A stretch of DNA of 64,000 nt from Microbacterium sp. No. 7 (GCF_001314225.1 NZ_CP012697.1:2728001-2792000); one strand, 5' to 3'. Counted from the first letter of the stretch, positions 1-15,550 are shown. The notes: generated by a model from the letters alone, not told the origin. Program-made: numbers and translations.

Positions 1-905
1 AGGGCGCGGACGCGGATGCGGCGATCTTCGCGCTGACGACCGCGGACGTGCGTGACGCGGCCGATGTCTTCCGCCCCGTCTACGATGCCACGCGCGGTGT
101 GGACGGGCGGGTGTCGATCGAGGTGTCTCCCGACCTGGCGCACGACACGGCCGCGACGGTGACGGAGGCGAAGCGGTTGTGGAAGGCGGTGGATCGTCCG
201 AACACGCTGATCAAGATCCCGGCCACCAAGGCGGGCCTGCCCGCGATCACCGAGGTGATCGCGGCCGGTATCAGCGTGAACGTGACGCTGATCTTCTCGC
301 TGGAGCGTTACGCCGAGGTCATCGACGCGTACCTCGCCGGACTGGAGCGTGCCCACAGCGGCGACTTTGACCTCGCGAGCATCCACTCGGTCGCCTCGTT
401 CTTCGTCTCCCGGGTGGACACCGAGGTCGACAAGCGCCTGGCCGCGATCGGCACACCCGAGGCGCTCGCGCTGAAGGGCAAGGCCGGCATCGCCAACGCC
501 CGCCTCGCGTATGAGCTGTACGAGCAGAAGTTCGCCGGGAAGCGCGCCCGCGACCTGGTCGCCGTTGGCGCGAACGTGCAGCGCCCGCTGTGGGCCTCCA
601 CCGGGGTGAAGGATCCTGCGCTGCCGGACACGCTGTACGTGACCGAGCTGGTCGCTCCCGGCACCGTGAACACGATGCCCGAGAAGACCCTGCAGGCCAC
701 GTTCGATCACGCCGTGGTCACCGGCGACACGATCACGGGCGGGTACGCTGCCGCGCACGGCGTGTTCGATGCCCTCACCCGTGCGGGCGTCGACTTCGCC
801 GACGTGACCCAGGTCCTTGAAGACGAGGGCGTCGACAAGTTCATCGCCTCCTGGCACGACCTCCAGAACACCGTGGCCACCGCACTCGACGAGGCCCGCC
901 GGTGA
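1..905 (+). CDS. tal: Transaldolase, 5' truncated by window edge
   Basis: Transaldolase transfers a dihydroxyacetone unit between sedoheptulose 7-phosphate and glyceraldehyde 3-phosphate in the non-oxidative pentose phosphate pathway. The frame is open from base 3 to the TGA at 903-905, so the first tens of residues lie outside the window; the Val-Arg near base 48 is internal, not a start. The Schiff-base lysine sits in [12 protein letters not shown] (Lys codon near 213). About 300 residues are visible, against roughly 370 for actinobacterial family members. It leads the pentose phosphate cluster with zwf, opcA and pgl; tkt would be expected just upstream, outside the window. Family assignment is firm. 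Confidence 0.95.
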   Translation, partial: GADADAAIFALTTADVRDAADVFRPVYDATRGVDGRVSIEVSPDLAHDTAATVTEAKRLWKAVDRPNTLIKIPATKAGLPAITEVIAAGISVNVTLIFSLERYAEVIDAYLAGLERAHSGDFDLASIHSVASFFVSRVDTEVDKRLAAIGTPEALALKGKAGIANARLAYELYEQKFAGKRARDLVAVGANVQRPLWASTGVKDPALPDTLYVTELVAPGTVNTMPEKTLQATFDHAVVTGDTITGGYAAAHGVFDALTRAGVDFADVTQVLEDEGVDKFIASWHDLQNTVATALDEARR

Positions 906-936
906 CGGACGGCCGGCGTTCGAGCGGGATCCGCTC

Positions 937-2484
937 GTGACCGGCGCTCCCATCGCGCGCGGCGTCAACCCGCTGCGCGACGACGACGACCGGCGTCTCA
1001 ACCGCATCGCGGGCCCCAGCGCGCTCGTGATCTTCGGCGTCACGGGCGATCTGTCGCGCAAGAAGCTCATGCCGGCCGTGTACGACCTGGCCAACCGCGG
1101 ACTGCTGCCGCCGGGCTTCGCGCTCGTCGGCTTCGCGCGCCGCGACTGGGCCGACCAGGACTTCGCCGAGGTCGTCTACGACGCGGTGCGGCAGCACGCC
1201 CGCACGCCCTTCCGCGAGGAGACGTGGAAGCAGCTTCTGCAGGGCATCCGCTTCGTCTCCGGGCAGTTCGACGACGCCGCGTCGTTCCGACGGCTGCGCG
1301 AGACGGTCGAGCGGCTCGACGCGGAGCGCGGCACGATGGGCAACCACGCGTTCTACCTGTCGATCCCGCCGAAGGACTTCCCCGTCGTCGCACGGCAGCT
1401 CAAGGACTCGGGGCTCGTCGACGACCGCGACGCCGACAGCTGGCGCCGCGTCGTGATCGAGAAGCCGTTCGGCAGCGACCTGCAGACGGCGCGCGAGCTG
1501 AACCAGGCGCTCGAGGTCGCGTTCCCGTCCGACTCGATCTTCCGCATCGACCACTACCTCGGCAAGGAGACGGTGCAGAACATCCTCGCGCTGCGCTTCG
1601 CGAACGAGATGTTCGAGCCGATCTGGAACGCGAACTACGTCGACCACGTGCAGATCACGATGGCCGAGGACATCGGCGTCGCCGGGCGCGCCGGATACTA
1701 CGACGGCATCGGCGCGGCGCGCGACGTCATCCAGAACCACCTGCTGCAGCTGCTCGCCCTCACCGCGATGGAGGAGCCGATCTCGCTCGACGCGAAGTAC
1801 CTGCGCGCCGAGAAGGAGAAGGTGCTCGCCGCCGTGCGCGTGCCCGACGACCTGTCGACGGCGACCGCGCGCGGTCAGTACGCGGCGGGCTGGCAGGGCG
1901 GGGAGCAGGTGACCGCGTTCCTCGACGAGGACGGGATGGACCCGCGCTCGACGACCGAGACGTACGCCGCCATCAAGCTCGAGATCGCGACGCGGCGCTG
2001 GGACGGCGTGCCGTTCTACCTGCGCACCGGCAAGCGGCTGGGGCGGCGCGTGACGGAGGTCGCCGTCGTCTTCAAGCGCACGCCGCAGCACCTCTTCCAG
2101 CGCCATCACACGCCCGAGCAGGGCCAGAACGCGCTCGTGATCCGCATCCAGCCCGACGAGGGCGTGACGATGCGGTTCGGCTCCAAGGTCCCGGGCTCGG
2201 CCACCGAGGTGCGCGACGTGACGATGGACTTCGGCTACGGACACGCGTTCACCGAGTCGAGCCCCGAGGCGTACGAACGGCTCATCCTCGACGTGCTCCT
2301 GGGCGACGAGCCCCTGTTCCCGCGGCACGAGGAGGTCGAGCTGTCGTGGCGCATCCTCGATCCGGTCGAGCAGTACTGGGCCTCGCTCGACACGCCGCTG
2401 GAGCAGTACTCCCCCGGCTCGTGGGGCCCGCCGTCGGCCGACGAGCTGCTCGCCCGCGACGGCCGGGTCTGGAGGCGACCGTGA
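937..2484 (+). CDS. zwf: Glucose-6-phosphate 1-dehydrogenase
   Basis: Oxidises glucose 6-phosphate to 6-phosphogluconolactone with NADP, the entry step of the oxidative pentose phosphate pathway. The nucleotide-binding motif FGVTGDLSRKK is at about residues 33-43 and the active-site signature RIDHYLGKE at about 203-211. I take the GTG at 937 (protein MTGAPIARGVNPLRD..., 515 aa) because homology begins there. The same frame opens further upstream, but that stretch overlaps tal and looks like out-of-frame coding. The stop overlaps the opcA start in GTGA, so the two are translationally coupled. Confidence 0.95.
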   Translation: MTGAPIARGVNPLRDDDDRRLNRIAGPSALVIFGVTGDLSRKKLMPAVYDLANRGLLPPGFALVGFARRDWADQDFAEVVYDAVRQHARTPFREETWKQLLQGIRFVSGQFDDAASFRRLRETVERLDAERGTMGNHAFYLSIPPKDFPVVARQLKDSGLVDDRDADSWRRVVIEKPFGSDLQTARELNQALEVAFPSDSIFRIDHYLGKETVQNILALRFANEMFEPIWNANYVDHVQITMAEDIGVAGRAGYYDGIGAARDVIQNHLLQLLALTAMEEPISLDAKYLRAEKEKVLAAVRVPDDLSTATARGQYAAGWQGGEQVTAFLDEDGMDPRSTTETYAAIKLEIATRRWDGVPFYLRTGKRLGRRVTEVAVVFKRTPQHLFQRHHTPEQGQNALVIRIQPDEGVTMRFGSKVPGSATEVRDVTMDFGYGHAFTESSPEAYERLILDVLLGDEPLFPRHEEVELSWRILDPVEQYWASLDTPLEQYSPGSWGPPSADELLARDGRVWRRP

Positions 2485-3416
2485 TCATCGATCTTCCCGA
2501 CACGACGGTCTCGCAGGTCGCGCGCGCCCTCGTGCGCCTGCGCGAGGAGGGCGGCGCGGTCGCCCTGGGCCGCGTGCTCACGCTCGTGATCGTGACGCGG
2601 CCCGGTCACGCCGAAGAGGCGATCGAGGCCGCCAACGACGCGTCGCGCGAGCATCCCATGCGCGTCATCGTGGTGATGGCCGACGCCGACGCCGACGCGC
2701 GCGTGGACGCGCAGATCCGGGTCGGCGGCGACGCCGGGGCGAGCGAGGTGGTCGTGCTCAGCGCCGGCGGCGGCGCAGCCTCCGACGAGGCCGGCCTCAT
2801 CACCGGCCTGCTGCTTCCCGACGCCCCCGTCGTCGCATGGTGGCCGCACGATCCGCCCGCCGAGCCGTCGGCCTCGCCGATCGGCCGGATCGCGCAGCGC
2901 CGCATCACCGATGCCGCGACGCCGCCGTACACGTCGCTGCGCCTCACGCAGCTCGGCGAGACCTACGCCCCCGGCGACACCGACCTCGCGTGGACCCGGC
3001 TCACGCACTGGCGCGAGCAGCTCGCCGCCGTGCTCGACCAGCCGCCCTACGAGCCCGTCACCTCCGTGCAGGTCGTCGGCGCCGGGAGCTCGCCCTCGAC
3101 GGCGCTGCTCGCGGCGTGGCTGCGCCTGAAGCTGCGCGTGCCGGTCGAGCTCGTGTACGCGTCGGCCGAGGAGTGGGACCACGGCATGCGCCTCGTGCGC
3201 CTCACGCGCCCGAGCGGCGACATCGTGCTGGAACGGTCGAACGACCTGGATGCCACGCTCACGCAGCCGGGGCAGCCGTCGCACGACATCGTGCTCGCAC
3301 GCCGCACGCTGCGCGAGTGCCTCGCCGAGGAGCTGCGCCGTCTCGACGCCGACGCGCTCTATGGTCGAGTGATCACCGTAGGCTGGCACGAGCTGGACCC
3401 GCCGACGAGCCTCTGA
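2481..3416 (+). CDS. opcA: Glucose-6-phosphate dehydrogenase assembly protein OpcA
   Basis: OpcA is the partner protein needed for full assembly and activity of Zwf in cyanobacteria and actinobacteria. The GTG start at 2481 gives 311 aa beginning MIIDLPDTTVSQVARALVRL, the usual family opening; the frame continues much further upstream only as a shadow of zwf. The start overlaps the zwf TGA by four bases. The position between zwf and pgl matches the conserved actinobacterial order. No catalytic motif is expected; identification rests on family sequence and context. Confidence 0.93.
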   Translation: MIIDLPDTTVSQVARALVRLREEGGAVALGRVLTLVIVTRPGHAEEAIEAANDASREHPMRVIVVMADADADARVDAQIRVGGDAGASEVVVLSAGGGAASDEAGLITGLLLPDAPVVAWWPHDPPAEPSASPIGRIAQRRITDAATPPYTSLRLTQLGETYAPGDTDLAWTRLTHWREQLAAVLDQPPYEPVTSVQVVGAGSSPSTALLAAWLRLKLRVPVELVYASAEEWDHGMRLVRLTRPSGDIVLERSNDLDATLTQPGQPSHDIVLARRTLRECLAEELRRLDADALYGRVITVGWHELDPPTSL

Positions 3417-3430
3417 GGAGCGAAGAAGCC

Positions 3431-4207
3431 GTGAACCGCAGCGAGAAGCGCGTCGTCGTCAGCGCCGACGCGACCCAGTTGGCCCTGACCGTCGCGCAGC
3501 GCTTTCTGAACGTCATCGGATCGACGATCGCGAGCGGGGAGACGGCCCACGTCGCGCTCACGGGCGGCACGACGGGAACCCGCGTGCTGGAGGCGATCGG
3601 CATGCACCCCGACCGGCTCACGATCGACTGGTCGCGCGTGCACTTCTGGTGGGGCGACGAGCGCTTCGTCGCGTGGGACAGCACCGAGCGCAACGAGCAG
3701 GCGGCACGCGCCGCCTTCCTGCGCCACATCGACGTGCCCGGCTCCCACGTGCACGCGATCGCGGCGTCCGACGAGGGCGTCACGCTCGAACAGGCCGCGG
3801 ACGCGTACGCCGTGGAGCTCGCGCGCTTCGGAGGCGAGGCGCAGGCGTGGCCCTCGTTCGACGTGTGCTTCCTCGGCGTGGGCCCCGACGGGCACGTGGC
3901 GTCGCTCTTCCCCGACCGGGGCGAGATCCAGGTGCGCGACCGCTCGACGGTGCCCGTGCGCAACTCCCCCAAGCCGCCGCCGGAGCGGGTGAGCCTCACG
4001 CGCCCCGTGATCAACGCGGCGCAGCGGGTGTGGATGGTCGTCGGCGGCGCCGACAAGGCGTCGGCGCTGGGTCTCGCCCTCGCGGGCGCCAGCTACGAGA
4101 CCGTGCCCGCCGCGGGCGCCAAGGGCCAGCTCGACACGGTGTTCTTCATCGATCGCGCGGCCGCGCGCGACGTCCCGGCCGACCTGATCGAACAGGACGA
4201 GGACTGA
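3431..4207 (+). CDS. pgl: 6-phosphogluconolactonase
   Basis: Hydrolyses 6-phosphogluconolactone to 6-phosphogluconate, the step after Zwf. The GTG at 3431 is preceded by GAGGAG at 3415-3420 and gives 258 aa, the normal length. Family motifs seen are LTGGTTG near residue 40, WGDERFV near residue 77 and GVGPDGHVASLFP near the middle. It follows opcA after 14 bases and closes the plus-strand cluster. Its TGA (4205-4207) abuts the stop of convergent rbpA with no base between, leaving no room for a separate terminator. Confidence 0.94.
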   Translation: MNRSEKRVVVSADATQLALTVAQRFLNVIGSTIASGETAHVALTGGTTGTRVLEAIGMHPDRLTIDWSRVHFWWGDERFVAWDSTERNEQAARAAFLRHIDVPGSHVHAIAASDEGVTLEQAADAYAVELARFGGEAQAWPSFDVCFLGVGPDGHVASLFPDRGEIQVRDRSTVPVRNSPKPPPERVSLTRPVINAAQRVWMVVGGADKASALGLALAGASYETVPAAGAKGQLDTVFFIDRAAARDVPADLIEQDED

Positions 4208-4567
4208 TCAGTCCGTCTGACCGCGGCGCTCGCGCAGCTGCTTGAGCGCGTCGTCGAGCAGGGCCTCGGCCTCTTCCTCGGTGCGGCGCTCCTTGACGTA
4301 GGCCAGGTGCGTCTTGTACGGCTCGGTCTTGGTCAGCGCGGGCGGGTTCTCCCTGTCGCGGCCGGCGGGCAGGCCGGAGTGCGGCGAGTCGATCGTCTCG
4401 GGGATCTCCTCCTCGCTGATCCCCGCGGCGAAGTAGCGCACCGTCTCGTTGCCGAGCGCGTCCCAGTACGACACGGCGATGCGGTCGGCGTGGTGGCCGT
4501 GATCCTGCTCGCCCATCGGGCCCGCGCCGACGCGGGTGCCCCGGATCGCGTTGCCTCCCGTCGCCAT
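4208..4567 (-). CDS. rbpA: RNA polymerase-binding protein RbpA
   Basis: Actinobacterial transcription factor that binds RNA polymerase and the principal sigma factor and stabilises the open promoter complex. The 119-aa product starts MATGGNAIRGTRVG and carries the characteristic central part (VSYWDALGNETVRYFAAG) and the acidic/basic C-terminal tail ending QLRERRGQTD. Its ATG shares one base with the secG stop (TGATG), so it is the last gene of the gap-pgk-tpiA-secG run. It is tail-to-tail with pgl. Confidence 0.93.
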   Translation of the reverse strand: MATGGNAIRGTRVGAGPMGEQDHGHHADRIAVSYWDALGNETVRYFAAGISEEEIPETIDSPHSGLPAGRDRENPPALTKTEPYKTHLAYVKERRTEEEAEALLDDALKQLRERRGQTD

Positions 4568-4821
4568 CAGATGCCCTGGAACTTCGTGATCAGGCCGAGC
4601 GCGACGATGGTGAGGAACCACACGAGCGCGAGGATCACGGTGAACCGGTTCAGGTTGCGCTCCGCGAGGCCCGAGGCGCCGAGCGACGAGCTCATGCCGC
4701 CGCCGAACATGTCGGAGAGGCCGCCGCCGCGCCCCTTGTGGAGCAGGATCAGCAGGGTCAGCAGAAGGCTGGTGATGCCCAGCAGAATCTGCAGGATGTA
4801 CTCGAGGATCTGAAGCTGCAC
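4567..4821 (-). CDS. secG: Preprotein translocase subunit SecG
   Basis: Small auxiliary subunit of the SecYEG channel in the cytoplasmic membrane. The 84-aa product has two hydrophobic helices (ILQILLGITSLLLTLLILLH and FTVILALVWFLTIVALGLI) around a Gly-rich loop HKGRGGGLSDMFGGGM, the classic SecG hairpin. I use the GTG at 4819-4821: no ATG is available in frame and GAAAGG lies about nine bases upstream. It sits between tpiA and rbpA, the usual actinobacterial order. Confidence 0.92.
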   Translation of the reverse strand: MQLQILEYILQILLGITSLLLTLLILLHKGRGGGLSDMFGGGMSSSLGASGLAERNLNRFTVILALVWFLTIVALGLITKFQGI

Positions 4822-4867
4822 AGTTTTGAGGCCTTTCGCGGCGATCGTGCGGATCGCACAAGGGATC

Positions 4868-4873
4868 AGTATA
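4868..4873 (-). promoter_or_regulatory. Candidate -10 box for secG-rbpA
   Basis: On the minus strand the hexamer TATACT lies about 50 bases upstream of the secG start and just beyond the hairpin that follows tpiA. It matches the -10 consensus at five of six positions. No convincing -35 box is seen at 16-18 bases, so this is a partial promoter call. Confidence 0.35.
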
Positions 4874-4874
4874 C

Positions 4875-4918
4875 CGGCGTGGTGCGGGTGCGCTCTTCCG
4901 CGCACCCGCACCACGCCG
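4875..4918 (-). terminator. Hairpin between tpiA and secG
   Basis: A perfect 19-bp inverted repeat (4875-4893 and 4900-4918) with a six-base loop begins five bases past the tpiA stop. No T-run follows on the minus strand. It would act as a weak or factor-assisted terminator, or protect the 3' end of the gap-pgk-tpiA transcript, uncoupling it from secG-rbpA. Confidence 0.65.
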
Positions 4919-4922
4919 CGTG

Positions 4923-5701
4923 TCAGACGCCGACGTGCTTCTGGTAGCGGATGATGGCCGCGAACTCGTCGGCCAGCAGGCTCGCGCCGCCGACGAGCGC
5001 GCCGTCGATGTCGGGCTCGCGCATGAGGCCCGCGATGCTGCTCGACTTCACCGAGCCGCCGTAGAGCACGCGCGTGCGCGCCGCTGCCTCGTCGCCGAGC
5101 GACTCGGCGATGACCGCGCGCAGCGCCGCGCAGACCTCCTGCGCCTGCGCCGACGTCGCGACCTTGCCGGTGCCGATCGCCCAGACCGGCTCGTAGGCCA
5201 CGACGATGTCGGCGTCGGCCGGCACGTCCGCGAGGGCCGCCTTCAGCTGGCTGACCGGCACGGCCGACGCGCCGAACTCCTCGAGCTGCTCGAGGGTCTC
5301 GCCGACGCAGATCACCGGCACGAGCCCGTGCCGCAGCGCGGCCTGCACCTTCGCGGCGACGAGGTCGTCGCCCTCGGCGTGGTACTCGCGACGCTCGGAG
5401 TGGCCGATGATGACGTACCGGCACTGGAGCTTGCTCAGGAACGCCCCCGAGACCTCCCCCGTGTAGGCGCCGGAGTCGTGCGCCGACAGGTCCTGCGCGC
5501 CGAACGCGAAGGGGATCTTGTCGGCGTCGATGAGCGTCTGCACGGACCGGATGTCGGTGAACGGCGGGAAGAGGGCGACCTCGACCGAGCCGGTCTCGTG
5601 ATCGGCGTCCTTCAGCGTCCAGTGCAGCTTCTGCACGAGGGCGACCGCCTGCAGGTGGTCGAGGTTCATCTTCCAGTTGCCCGCGATCAGCGGGGTCCTG
5701 C

Positions 5702-5711
<10 letters not shown>
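4923..5711 (-). CDS. tpiA: Triose-phosphate isomerase
   Basis: Interconverts dihydroxyacetone phosphate and glyceraldehyde 3-phosphate in glycolysis. The 262-aa product starts MAVSRTPLIAGNWKMN (substrate-binding Lys in NWKMN), has the catalytic His in IIGHSERR, the catalytic Glu in VAYEPVWAIGTG, and the phosphate-binding LYGGSVK and GALVGGASL segments. The ATG at 5709-5711 lies inside the last codons of pgk, a 10-base overlap, so translation is probably coupled. A strong hairpin follows. Confidence 0.96.
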
Positions 5712-6916
<1,205 letters not shown>

Positions 6917-6925
6917 GTGTCTACC

Positions 6926-8048
<1,123 letters not shown>

Positions 8049-8064
8049 CCGTGGTTCGACCCTA

Positions 8065-8685
8065 CTACGCGAGCAGTCCGGCCGTCTTGTCGCGTGCCGT
8101 CGAAAAGCGCTCGGCGACGCCTGCCCAGTCGGCGATGTTCCAGAACGCCTTCACGTAGTCGGCGCGCACGTTCTTGTAGTCGAGGTAGTAGGCGTGCTCC
8201 CACACGTCGAGCAGCAGCAGCGGCACGGTGCCGGCGGCGAACTGCGACTGCTGGTCGAAGAACTGCTGGATGATGAGGTTCTCGCCGATCGAGTCCCAGA
8301 ACAGGCCGGCCCAGCCGGAGCCCTGCACGCCCAGCGCGGCGGCCGTGAAGTGCGCCTGGAACTTGTCGAACGAGCCGAAGTGGTCGTCGATGGCCGACTC
8401 GAGATCGCCCGTGGGCTTGTCGCCGCCGTTCGGCGACAGGTTGGTCCAGAAGATGGAGTGGTTGGTGTGACCGCCGAGGTTGAACGCGAGGTCCTTCTCC
8501 AGCTTGTTGATGTTCGCGAAGTCGCCCTTCTCGCGTGCCTCGGCGAGCTGGTCGAGCGCCGTGTTGGCGCCCGTGACGTAGGCCTGGTGGTGCTTCGAGT
8601 GGTGCAGCTCCATGATGGTCGCGCTGATGTGCGGAGCGAGCGCCGAGTAGTCGTATGCGAGGTCCGGGAGGGTGTACTTGGCCAT
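8065..8685 (-). CDS. sodA: Superoxide dismutase, Fe/Mn type
   Basis: Converts superoxide to oxygen and hydrogen peroxide in the cytoplasm. The 206-aa product starts [20 protein letters not shown] and shows the metal-binding pattern: a His in [12 protein letters not shown], a His in [10 protein letters not shown] and Asp/His in [11 protein letters not shown]. Motifs resemble the Mn/cambialistic branch, but metal preference cannot be read with certainty. It lies alone between whiA and gap with hairpin signals downstream. Confidence 0.95.
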   Translation of the reverse strand: MAKYTLPDLAYDYSALAPHISATIMELHHSKHHQAYVTGANTALDQLAEAREKGDFANINKLEKDLAFNLGGHTNHSIFWTNLSPNGGDKPTGDLESAIDDHFGSFDKFQAHFTAAALGVQGSGWAGLFWDSIGENLIIQQFFDQQSQFAAGTVPLLLLDVWEHAYYLDYKNVRADYVKAFWNIADWAGVAERFSTARDKTAGLLA

Positions 8686-8786
8686 GGTCTCTCTTCTTCC
8701 GATCAGAGCCGCGCCGACGCGGCCTAGGGGGACGACACCATCCTATTGAGCGCCTGCGACGCGTGGGCCGCGCACTGTCATACTGG

Positions 8787-9764
8787 TCAATCCTCGACGT
8801 TGGCGGGCACGGCCGACTCGGTGTCGGGCACGCCGTCGGTCGCGGCCTTCTTGTCGGCCATCGCGAGGAGCCGGCGGATGCGACCGGCGACGGCGTCCTT
8901 CGTGAGCGGGGGGTCGGCGTGGTGTCCGAGCTCGTCGAGGCTCGCGTCGCGGTGCGCGAGCCGCAGCTCCCCCGCCTGCCGGAGATGGTCGGGCACGGTG
9001 TCGCCGAGGATCTCCAGCGCGCGCTCGACGCGCGCGCACGCGGCGACGGCCGCCTGCGCGGAGCGCCGCAGGTTCGCGTCGTCGAAGTTGACGAGCCGGT
9101 TGACGCCGGCGCGCACCTCGCGGCGCTGCCGCAGCTGCTCCCACTCGGCGGCCGTCCGCTGCGCGCCCATCTCGGCGAGCGCCATCCGGATCGCGTCGCC
9201 CTCGCGGACGACGACGCGGGGCAGGCCGCGCACCTCGCGCGCCTTGGCGGAGATGCCGATGCGGGCTCCGGCGCCGACGAGCGCCATCGCCGCCTCGGCC
9301 GACGGGCAGGCGATCTCCAGGGCGGCCGACCGCCCGGGCTCGGAGAGGGAGCCCGCGGCGAGGAACGCGCCGCGCCAGATCGCGGCGAGGTCGGGGCGGG
9401 CGCCCGTCGTGAGGCGGTTCGGCAGGCCGCGCACGGGGCGCCGGCGCTGGTCGAGCAGGCCCGTCTGGCGGGCGAGCGTCTCGCCGCCCTCGATGACGCG
9501 CACGGCGAACCGCCCGCCGTTGCGGCCGCTCGACGCCTGCACGCGGTGCAGCTCGGGCCGCACGCCGTAGATCTCCATGAGATCGCGCGCCGTCCGCCGC
9601 GCCAGCACGTCGCTCTCCAGCTCGGCCTCGATCGCGACGCGGCCCGCGATCGAGTGCAGGCCGCCCGCGAAGCGCAGCAGCGCCGTCAGCTCGGCGACCC
9701 GTGCGGTGGGGCGGGGGTCACGAACGGCGGCCAGTTCGTCCTTGACGGAATCGGTCAATGACAC
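8787..9764 (-). CDS. whiA: WhiA, sporulation/cell-division regulator homologue
   Basis: WhiA is a DNA-binding protein with an N-terminal LAGLIDADG-homing-endonuclease-like fold and a C-terminal helix-turn-helix; in Streptomyces it activates sporulation septation, and it is conserved in non-sporulating Gram-positives. The GTG at 9762-9764 with AAGGAT upstream gives 325 aa starting [16 protein letters not shown]. The C-terminal segment [18 protein letters not shown] is the family helix-turn-helix end. It lies 42 bases after rapZ; the yvcK gene that often separates the two is not here. Confidence 0.93.
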   Translation of the reverse strand: MSLTDSVKDELAAVRDPRPTARVAELTALLRFAGGLHSIAGRVAIEAELESDVLARRTARDLMEIYGVRPELHRVQASSGRNGGRFAVRVIEGGETLARQTGLLDQRRRPVRGLPNRLTTGARPDLAAIWRGAFLAAGSLSEPGRSAALEIACPSAEAAMALVGAGARIGISAKAREVRGLPRVVVREGDAIRMALAEMGAQRTAAEWEQLRQRREVRAGVNRLVNFDDANLRRSAQAAVAACARVERALEILGDTVPDHLRQAGELRLAHRDASLDELGHHADPPLTKDAVAGRIRRLLAMADKKAATDGVPDTESAVPANVED

Positions 9765-9806
9765 AGAGATCCTTACGGCTGAGACGAATGAGAACGACCT
9801 CCCACC

Positions 9807-10679
9807 CTACTCCCGACCGAGGTCCCGATGTTTGATGCGCACGGCGACGCCCGGCACCTCGGAGAGCCGGCGGGCGAGCTCGATCGTCGTGACGACCGAG
9901 CGGTGCTTGCCGCCCGTGCAGCCGACGGCGACGACGGAGTGCCGCTTGTTCTCGCGCTGGTAGCCCTCCAGCACGGGGGCGAGCGCGGCCGCGTAGGCGT
10001 CGATGAACTCCTGCGCGCCGGGCTGCGAGAGCACGAACTCGCGGACGGCCTCGTCCTCGCCCGTGAGAGCCTTCAGCTCGGGCTTCCAGAACGGGTTGGG
10101 GAGGAAGCGCATGTCGGCGACGAGGTCGGCATCCGTCGGCAGGCCGTACTTGAAGCCGAAGCTCATCACGGTCATCGCGTGCCGCGCGTCGCCGTCGTCG
10201 GAGAAGAGGTCGACGACGTGCGTCGACAGCTGGTGCACGTTGAGCGCGCTCGTGTCGACGATGATGTCGGCCGCCTCACGGATGGACGCGAGCCGCTCGC
10301 GCTCCAGCCGGATGCCGTCGAGCAGCGTGCCCTCGCCCTGCAGCGGGTGCGGCCGCCGCACGGCCTCGTAGCGGCGCACGAGCACGTCGTCGGAGGCGTC
10401 GAGGAACAGCACGCGCAGCGAGCGCGCGTCACGCAGCGAGCGCGCGACGTCGGGCAGCGAGGCGATGTCGCGTCCGCGCACGTCGACGACGGCGGCGAGC
10501 CGCGGGATCGCGTCGCCGGCGAGCTCGCTCAGCTCGAGCAGGGGGCCGAGCATCTGGGCCGGCAGGTTGTCGACGACGTACCAGTCGAGGTCTTCCAGCG
10601 CGTTCGCCGCGGTCGTGCGTCCCGCCCCCGACATGCCGGTCACGATGAGCACCTCGGTTCGCAGCGACTGAACGTCCAC
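9807..10679 (-). CDS. rapZ: RapZ/YvcJ family nucleotide-binding protein
   Basis: P-loop protein of the RapZ family; in E. coli RapZ is an adaptor that directs RNase E to the sRNA GlmZ, while Gram-positive YvcJ hydrolyses nucleotides, so the role here is unproven. The 290-aa product (GTG start) has a Walker A-like [14 protein letters not shown] with Arg where Lys is canonical, as I believe is common in actinobacterial members, then WYVVDNLP and, near the C-terminus, [13 protein letters not shown]. It is transcribed after uvrC with 28 bases between. Confidence 0.92.
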   Translation of the reverse strand: MDVQSLRTEVLIVTGMSGAGRTTAANALEDLDWYVVDNLPAQMLGPLLELSELAGDAIPRLAAVVDVRGRDIASLPDVARSLRDARSLRVLFLDASDDVLVRRYEAVRRPHPLQGEGTLLDGIRLERERLASIREAADIIVDTSALNVHQLSTHVVDLFSDDGDARHAMTVMSFGFKYGLPTDADLVADMRFLPNPFWKPELKALTGEDEAVREFVLSQPGAQEFIDAYAAALAPVLEGYQRENKRHSVVAVGCTGGKHRSVVTTIELARRLSEVPGVAVRIKHRDLGRE

Positions 10680-10707
10680 GGTGTGTCTCCCTCTCCCGGG
10701 AATCAGC

Positions 10708-12606
10708 CTAGTCAGTGCCGGGCGCCCGGGGGTCGGCCAGATGCGCGTGCACCGCGGCGGCGAGCGCCGGCCCGATGCCCGGCAGCTCCTCGAGCTGCTC
10801 GGGCGTCGCGGCGCGCAGCTTCGCGACCGACCCGAAGTGGCGCAGCAGCGCCGTGATCCGCGCCTGGCCGAGGCCGGGGACCTCGCTCAGCACGGTCGTG
10901 ATGTCGCGCTTGCGGCGACGGCGCTGATGCGTGATGGCGAACCGGTGCGCCTCGTCGCGCAGGCGCTGCAGGAGGTAGAGCGCCTCGGACGTGCGGGGCA
11001 GGATCACGGGGAAGTCCTCGCCGGGGAGCCATACCTCCTCGAGCCGCTTGGCGATGCCGCACAGCGCGATCTCGTCGTGCCCCGCGTCGTGCAGGGCGCG
11101 GGCGGCGGCCTCGACCTGCGGCTTGCCGCCGTCGACGACGAGCAGCTGCGGGCGGTACGCGAACCGCGGGCGCCGGCGGGCCGAGCCCTCGGTCTCCTCT
11201 TCGGCGACGGCGACCGGGCTCTCCTCGTCGTCGAGCCGGGCGAGACGGCGGGTCAGCACCTGGTAGAGCGAGTCGGTGTCGTCGGTGGTCTCGGTGATGC
11301 CGAACGAGCGGTACTGGTCCTTGCGGGCCAGCCCGTCCTCGAACACGACCATCGAGGCGACGACGTTGGTGCCGCCGAGGTGCGACACGTCGAACCCCTC
11401 GATGCGCAGGGGCGCCTCGTCGAGGCCGAGGGCCTCCTGCAGGTCGGTGAGGGCCTTGGTGCGCGCCGTGTAGTCGCTCGTGCGGCGGGTCTTGTGCAGC
11501 AGCAGCGCCTGCTGCGCGTTGACGGTCGCGGTGCGCATGAGCTCGGCCTTGGCGCCGCGCTGGGCGACCTGCACGGTCACGCGGGATCCGCGGTGCGCCG
11601 CGAGCCACTGCTCGATCTCGGCGGCGTCCTCGGGCAGCTGGGGCACGAGCACCTGCCGCGGGATGTCGGTCGCGTCGCCGTAGGCGCGCTGCAGCACCTG
11701 GTCGACGAGCTCGGCGCCCGAGATGTCGAGCTCCTTGTCGATCGTGCTGGCGCGCACGCCGCGCACCCGGCCGCCGCGCACGATGAAGTGCTGCACGGCC
11801 GCCGACAGCTCGTCCTCGGCGATGCCGAAGAGATCGGCATCCGTGTCTTCGCTCAGCACGAGCGCGCTCTTGCTGAGCACGGCCTCGATCGACTGCAGCT
11901 TGTCGCGGTACATCGCGGCGCTCTCGTAGTCGAAGACGGCGGCCGCCTCGTGCATGCGGGCCGTGAGCTCGCGGGTGAAGCGCTGGTCGCTGCCGGACAT
12001 GAAGGCGACGAAGTCGTCGACGATCGCCCGGTGCTCCTCGATCGTGACGCGCATCGAGCACGGCCCGCCGCAGCGGCCGATCTGGCCGGGGAAGCAGGGC
12101 CGGCCGCTGGCCATCGCCTTCTTGTACGAGGAGTCGCTGCACGTGCGGATCGGGAAGACCTTGATCATCAGGTCGATCGTGTCGTGCACGGCCCAGACCT
12201 TGGGGTACGGGCCGAAGTACTTCGCGCCCTTGATGCGCCGGTTGCGCGTCACGATGACGCGCGGCGCCTCGTCGGCGAGCGTCACCGCCATGTAGGGGTA
12301 GGACTTGTCGTCCTTGTAGCGCACGTTGAAGGGCGGCGAGTACTCCTGGATCCAGGTGTACTCCAGCTGCAGCGCGTCGACGTCGGTCGGGACGACGGTC
12401 CATTCGACCGAGGCGGCCGTCGTGACCATGCGGCGCGTGCGCTCGTGCAGCGTGTGCAGCGGGGCGAAGTAGTTCGAGAGCCGGGCGCGCAGGTTCTTGG
12501 CCTTGCCGACGTAGAGCACGCGCCCCTGCGCGTCGCGGAAGCGGTAGACGCCGGGAGAGGTCGGGATCTCCCCCGGCTTCGGCTTGTAGGGCAGGGGGGA
12601 TGCCAT
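10708..12606 (-). CDS. uvrC: UvrABC excision nuclease subunit C
   Basis: Makes the dual incisions of nucleotide excision repair. The 632-aa product has the GIY-YIG nuclease domain at the N-terminus ([20 protein letters not shown]), a UVR motif near residue 215, an RNase H-like C-terminal nuclease domain ([19 protein letters not shown]) and terminal helix-hairpin-helix motifs ([18 protein letters not shown]). Its ATG is one base after the uvrA stop, so the two are co-transcribed. Confidence 0.96.
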   Translation of the reverse strand: MASPLPYKPKPGEIPTSPGVYRFRDAQGRVLYVGKAKNLRARLSNYFAPLHTLHERTRRMVTTAASVEWTVVPTDVDALQLEYTWIQEYSPPFNVRYKDDKSYPYMAVTLADEAPRVIVTRNRRIKGAKYFGPYPKVWAVHDTIDLMIKVFPIRTCSDSSYKKAMASGRPCFPGQIGRCGGPCSMRVTIEEHRAIVDDFVAFMSGSDQRFTRELTARMHEAAAVFDYESAAMYRDKLQSIEAVLSKSALVLSEDTDADLFGIAEDELSAAVQHFIVRGGRVRGVRASTIDKELDISGAELVDQVLQRAYGDATDIPRQVLVPQLPEDAAEIEQWLAAHRGSRVTVQVAQRGAKAELMRTATVNAQQALLLHKTRRTSDYTARTKALTDLQEALGLDEAPLRIEGFDVSHLGGTNVVASMVVFEDGLARKDQYRSFGITETTDDTDSLYQVLTRRLARLDDEESPVAVAEEETEGSARRRPRFAYRPQLLVVDGGKPQVEAAARALHDAGHDEIALCGIAKRLEEVWLPGEDFPVILPRTSEALYLLQRLRDEAHRFAITHQRRRRKRDITTVLSEVPGLGQARITALLRHFGSVAKLRAATPEQLEELPGIGPALAAAVHAHLADPRAPGTD

Positions 12607-12607
12607 C

Positions 12608-15505
<2,898 letters not shown>

Positions 15506-15511
15506 GCGACA

Positions 15512-15517
15512 AGTCTA
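15512..15517 (-). promoter_or_regulatory. Candidate -10 box giving leaderless uvrA mRNA
   Basis: The minus-strand hexamer TAGACT ends seven bases before the uvrA GTG, so transcription would start at or next to the start codon. No Shine-Dalgarno sequence is present in the gap, which fits. The -35 region is not recognisable, and no SOS-box-like palindrome is seen between uvrA and the regulator gene. Confidence 0.35.
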
Positions 15518-15550
15518 GGTTGGGGGTCCGACACGGGCCTCGCGGTTCGG

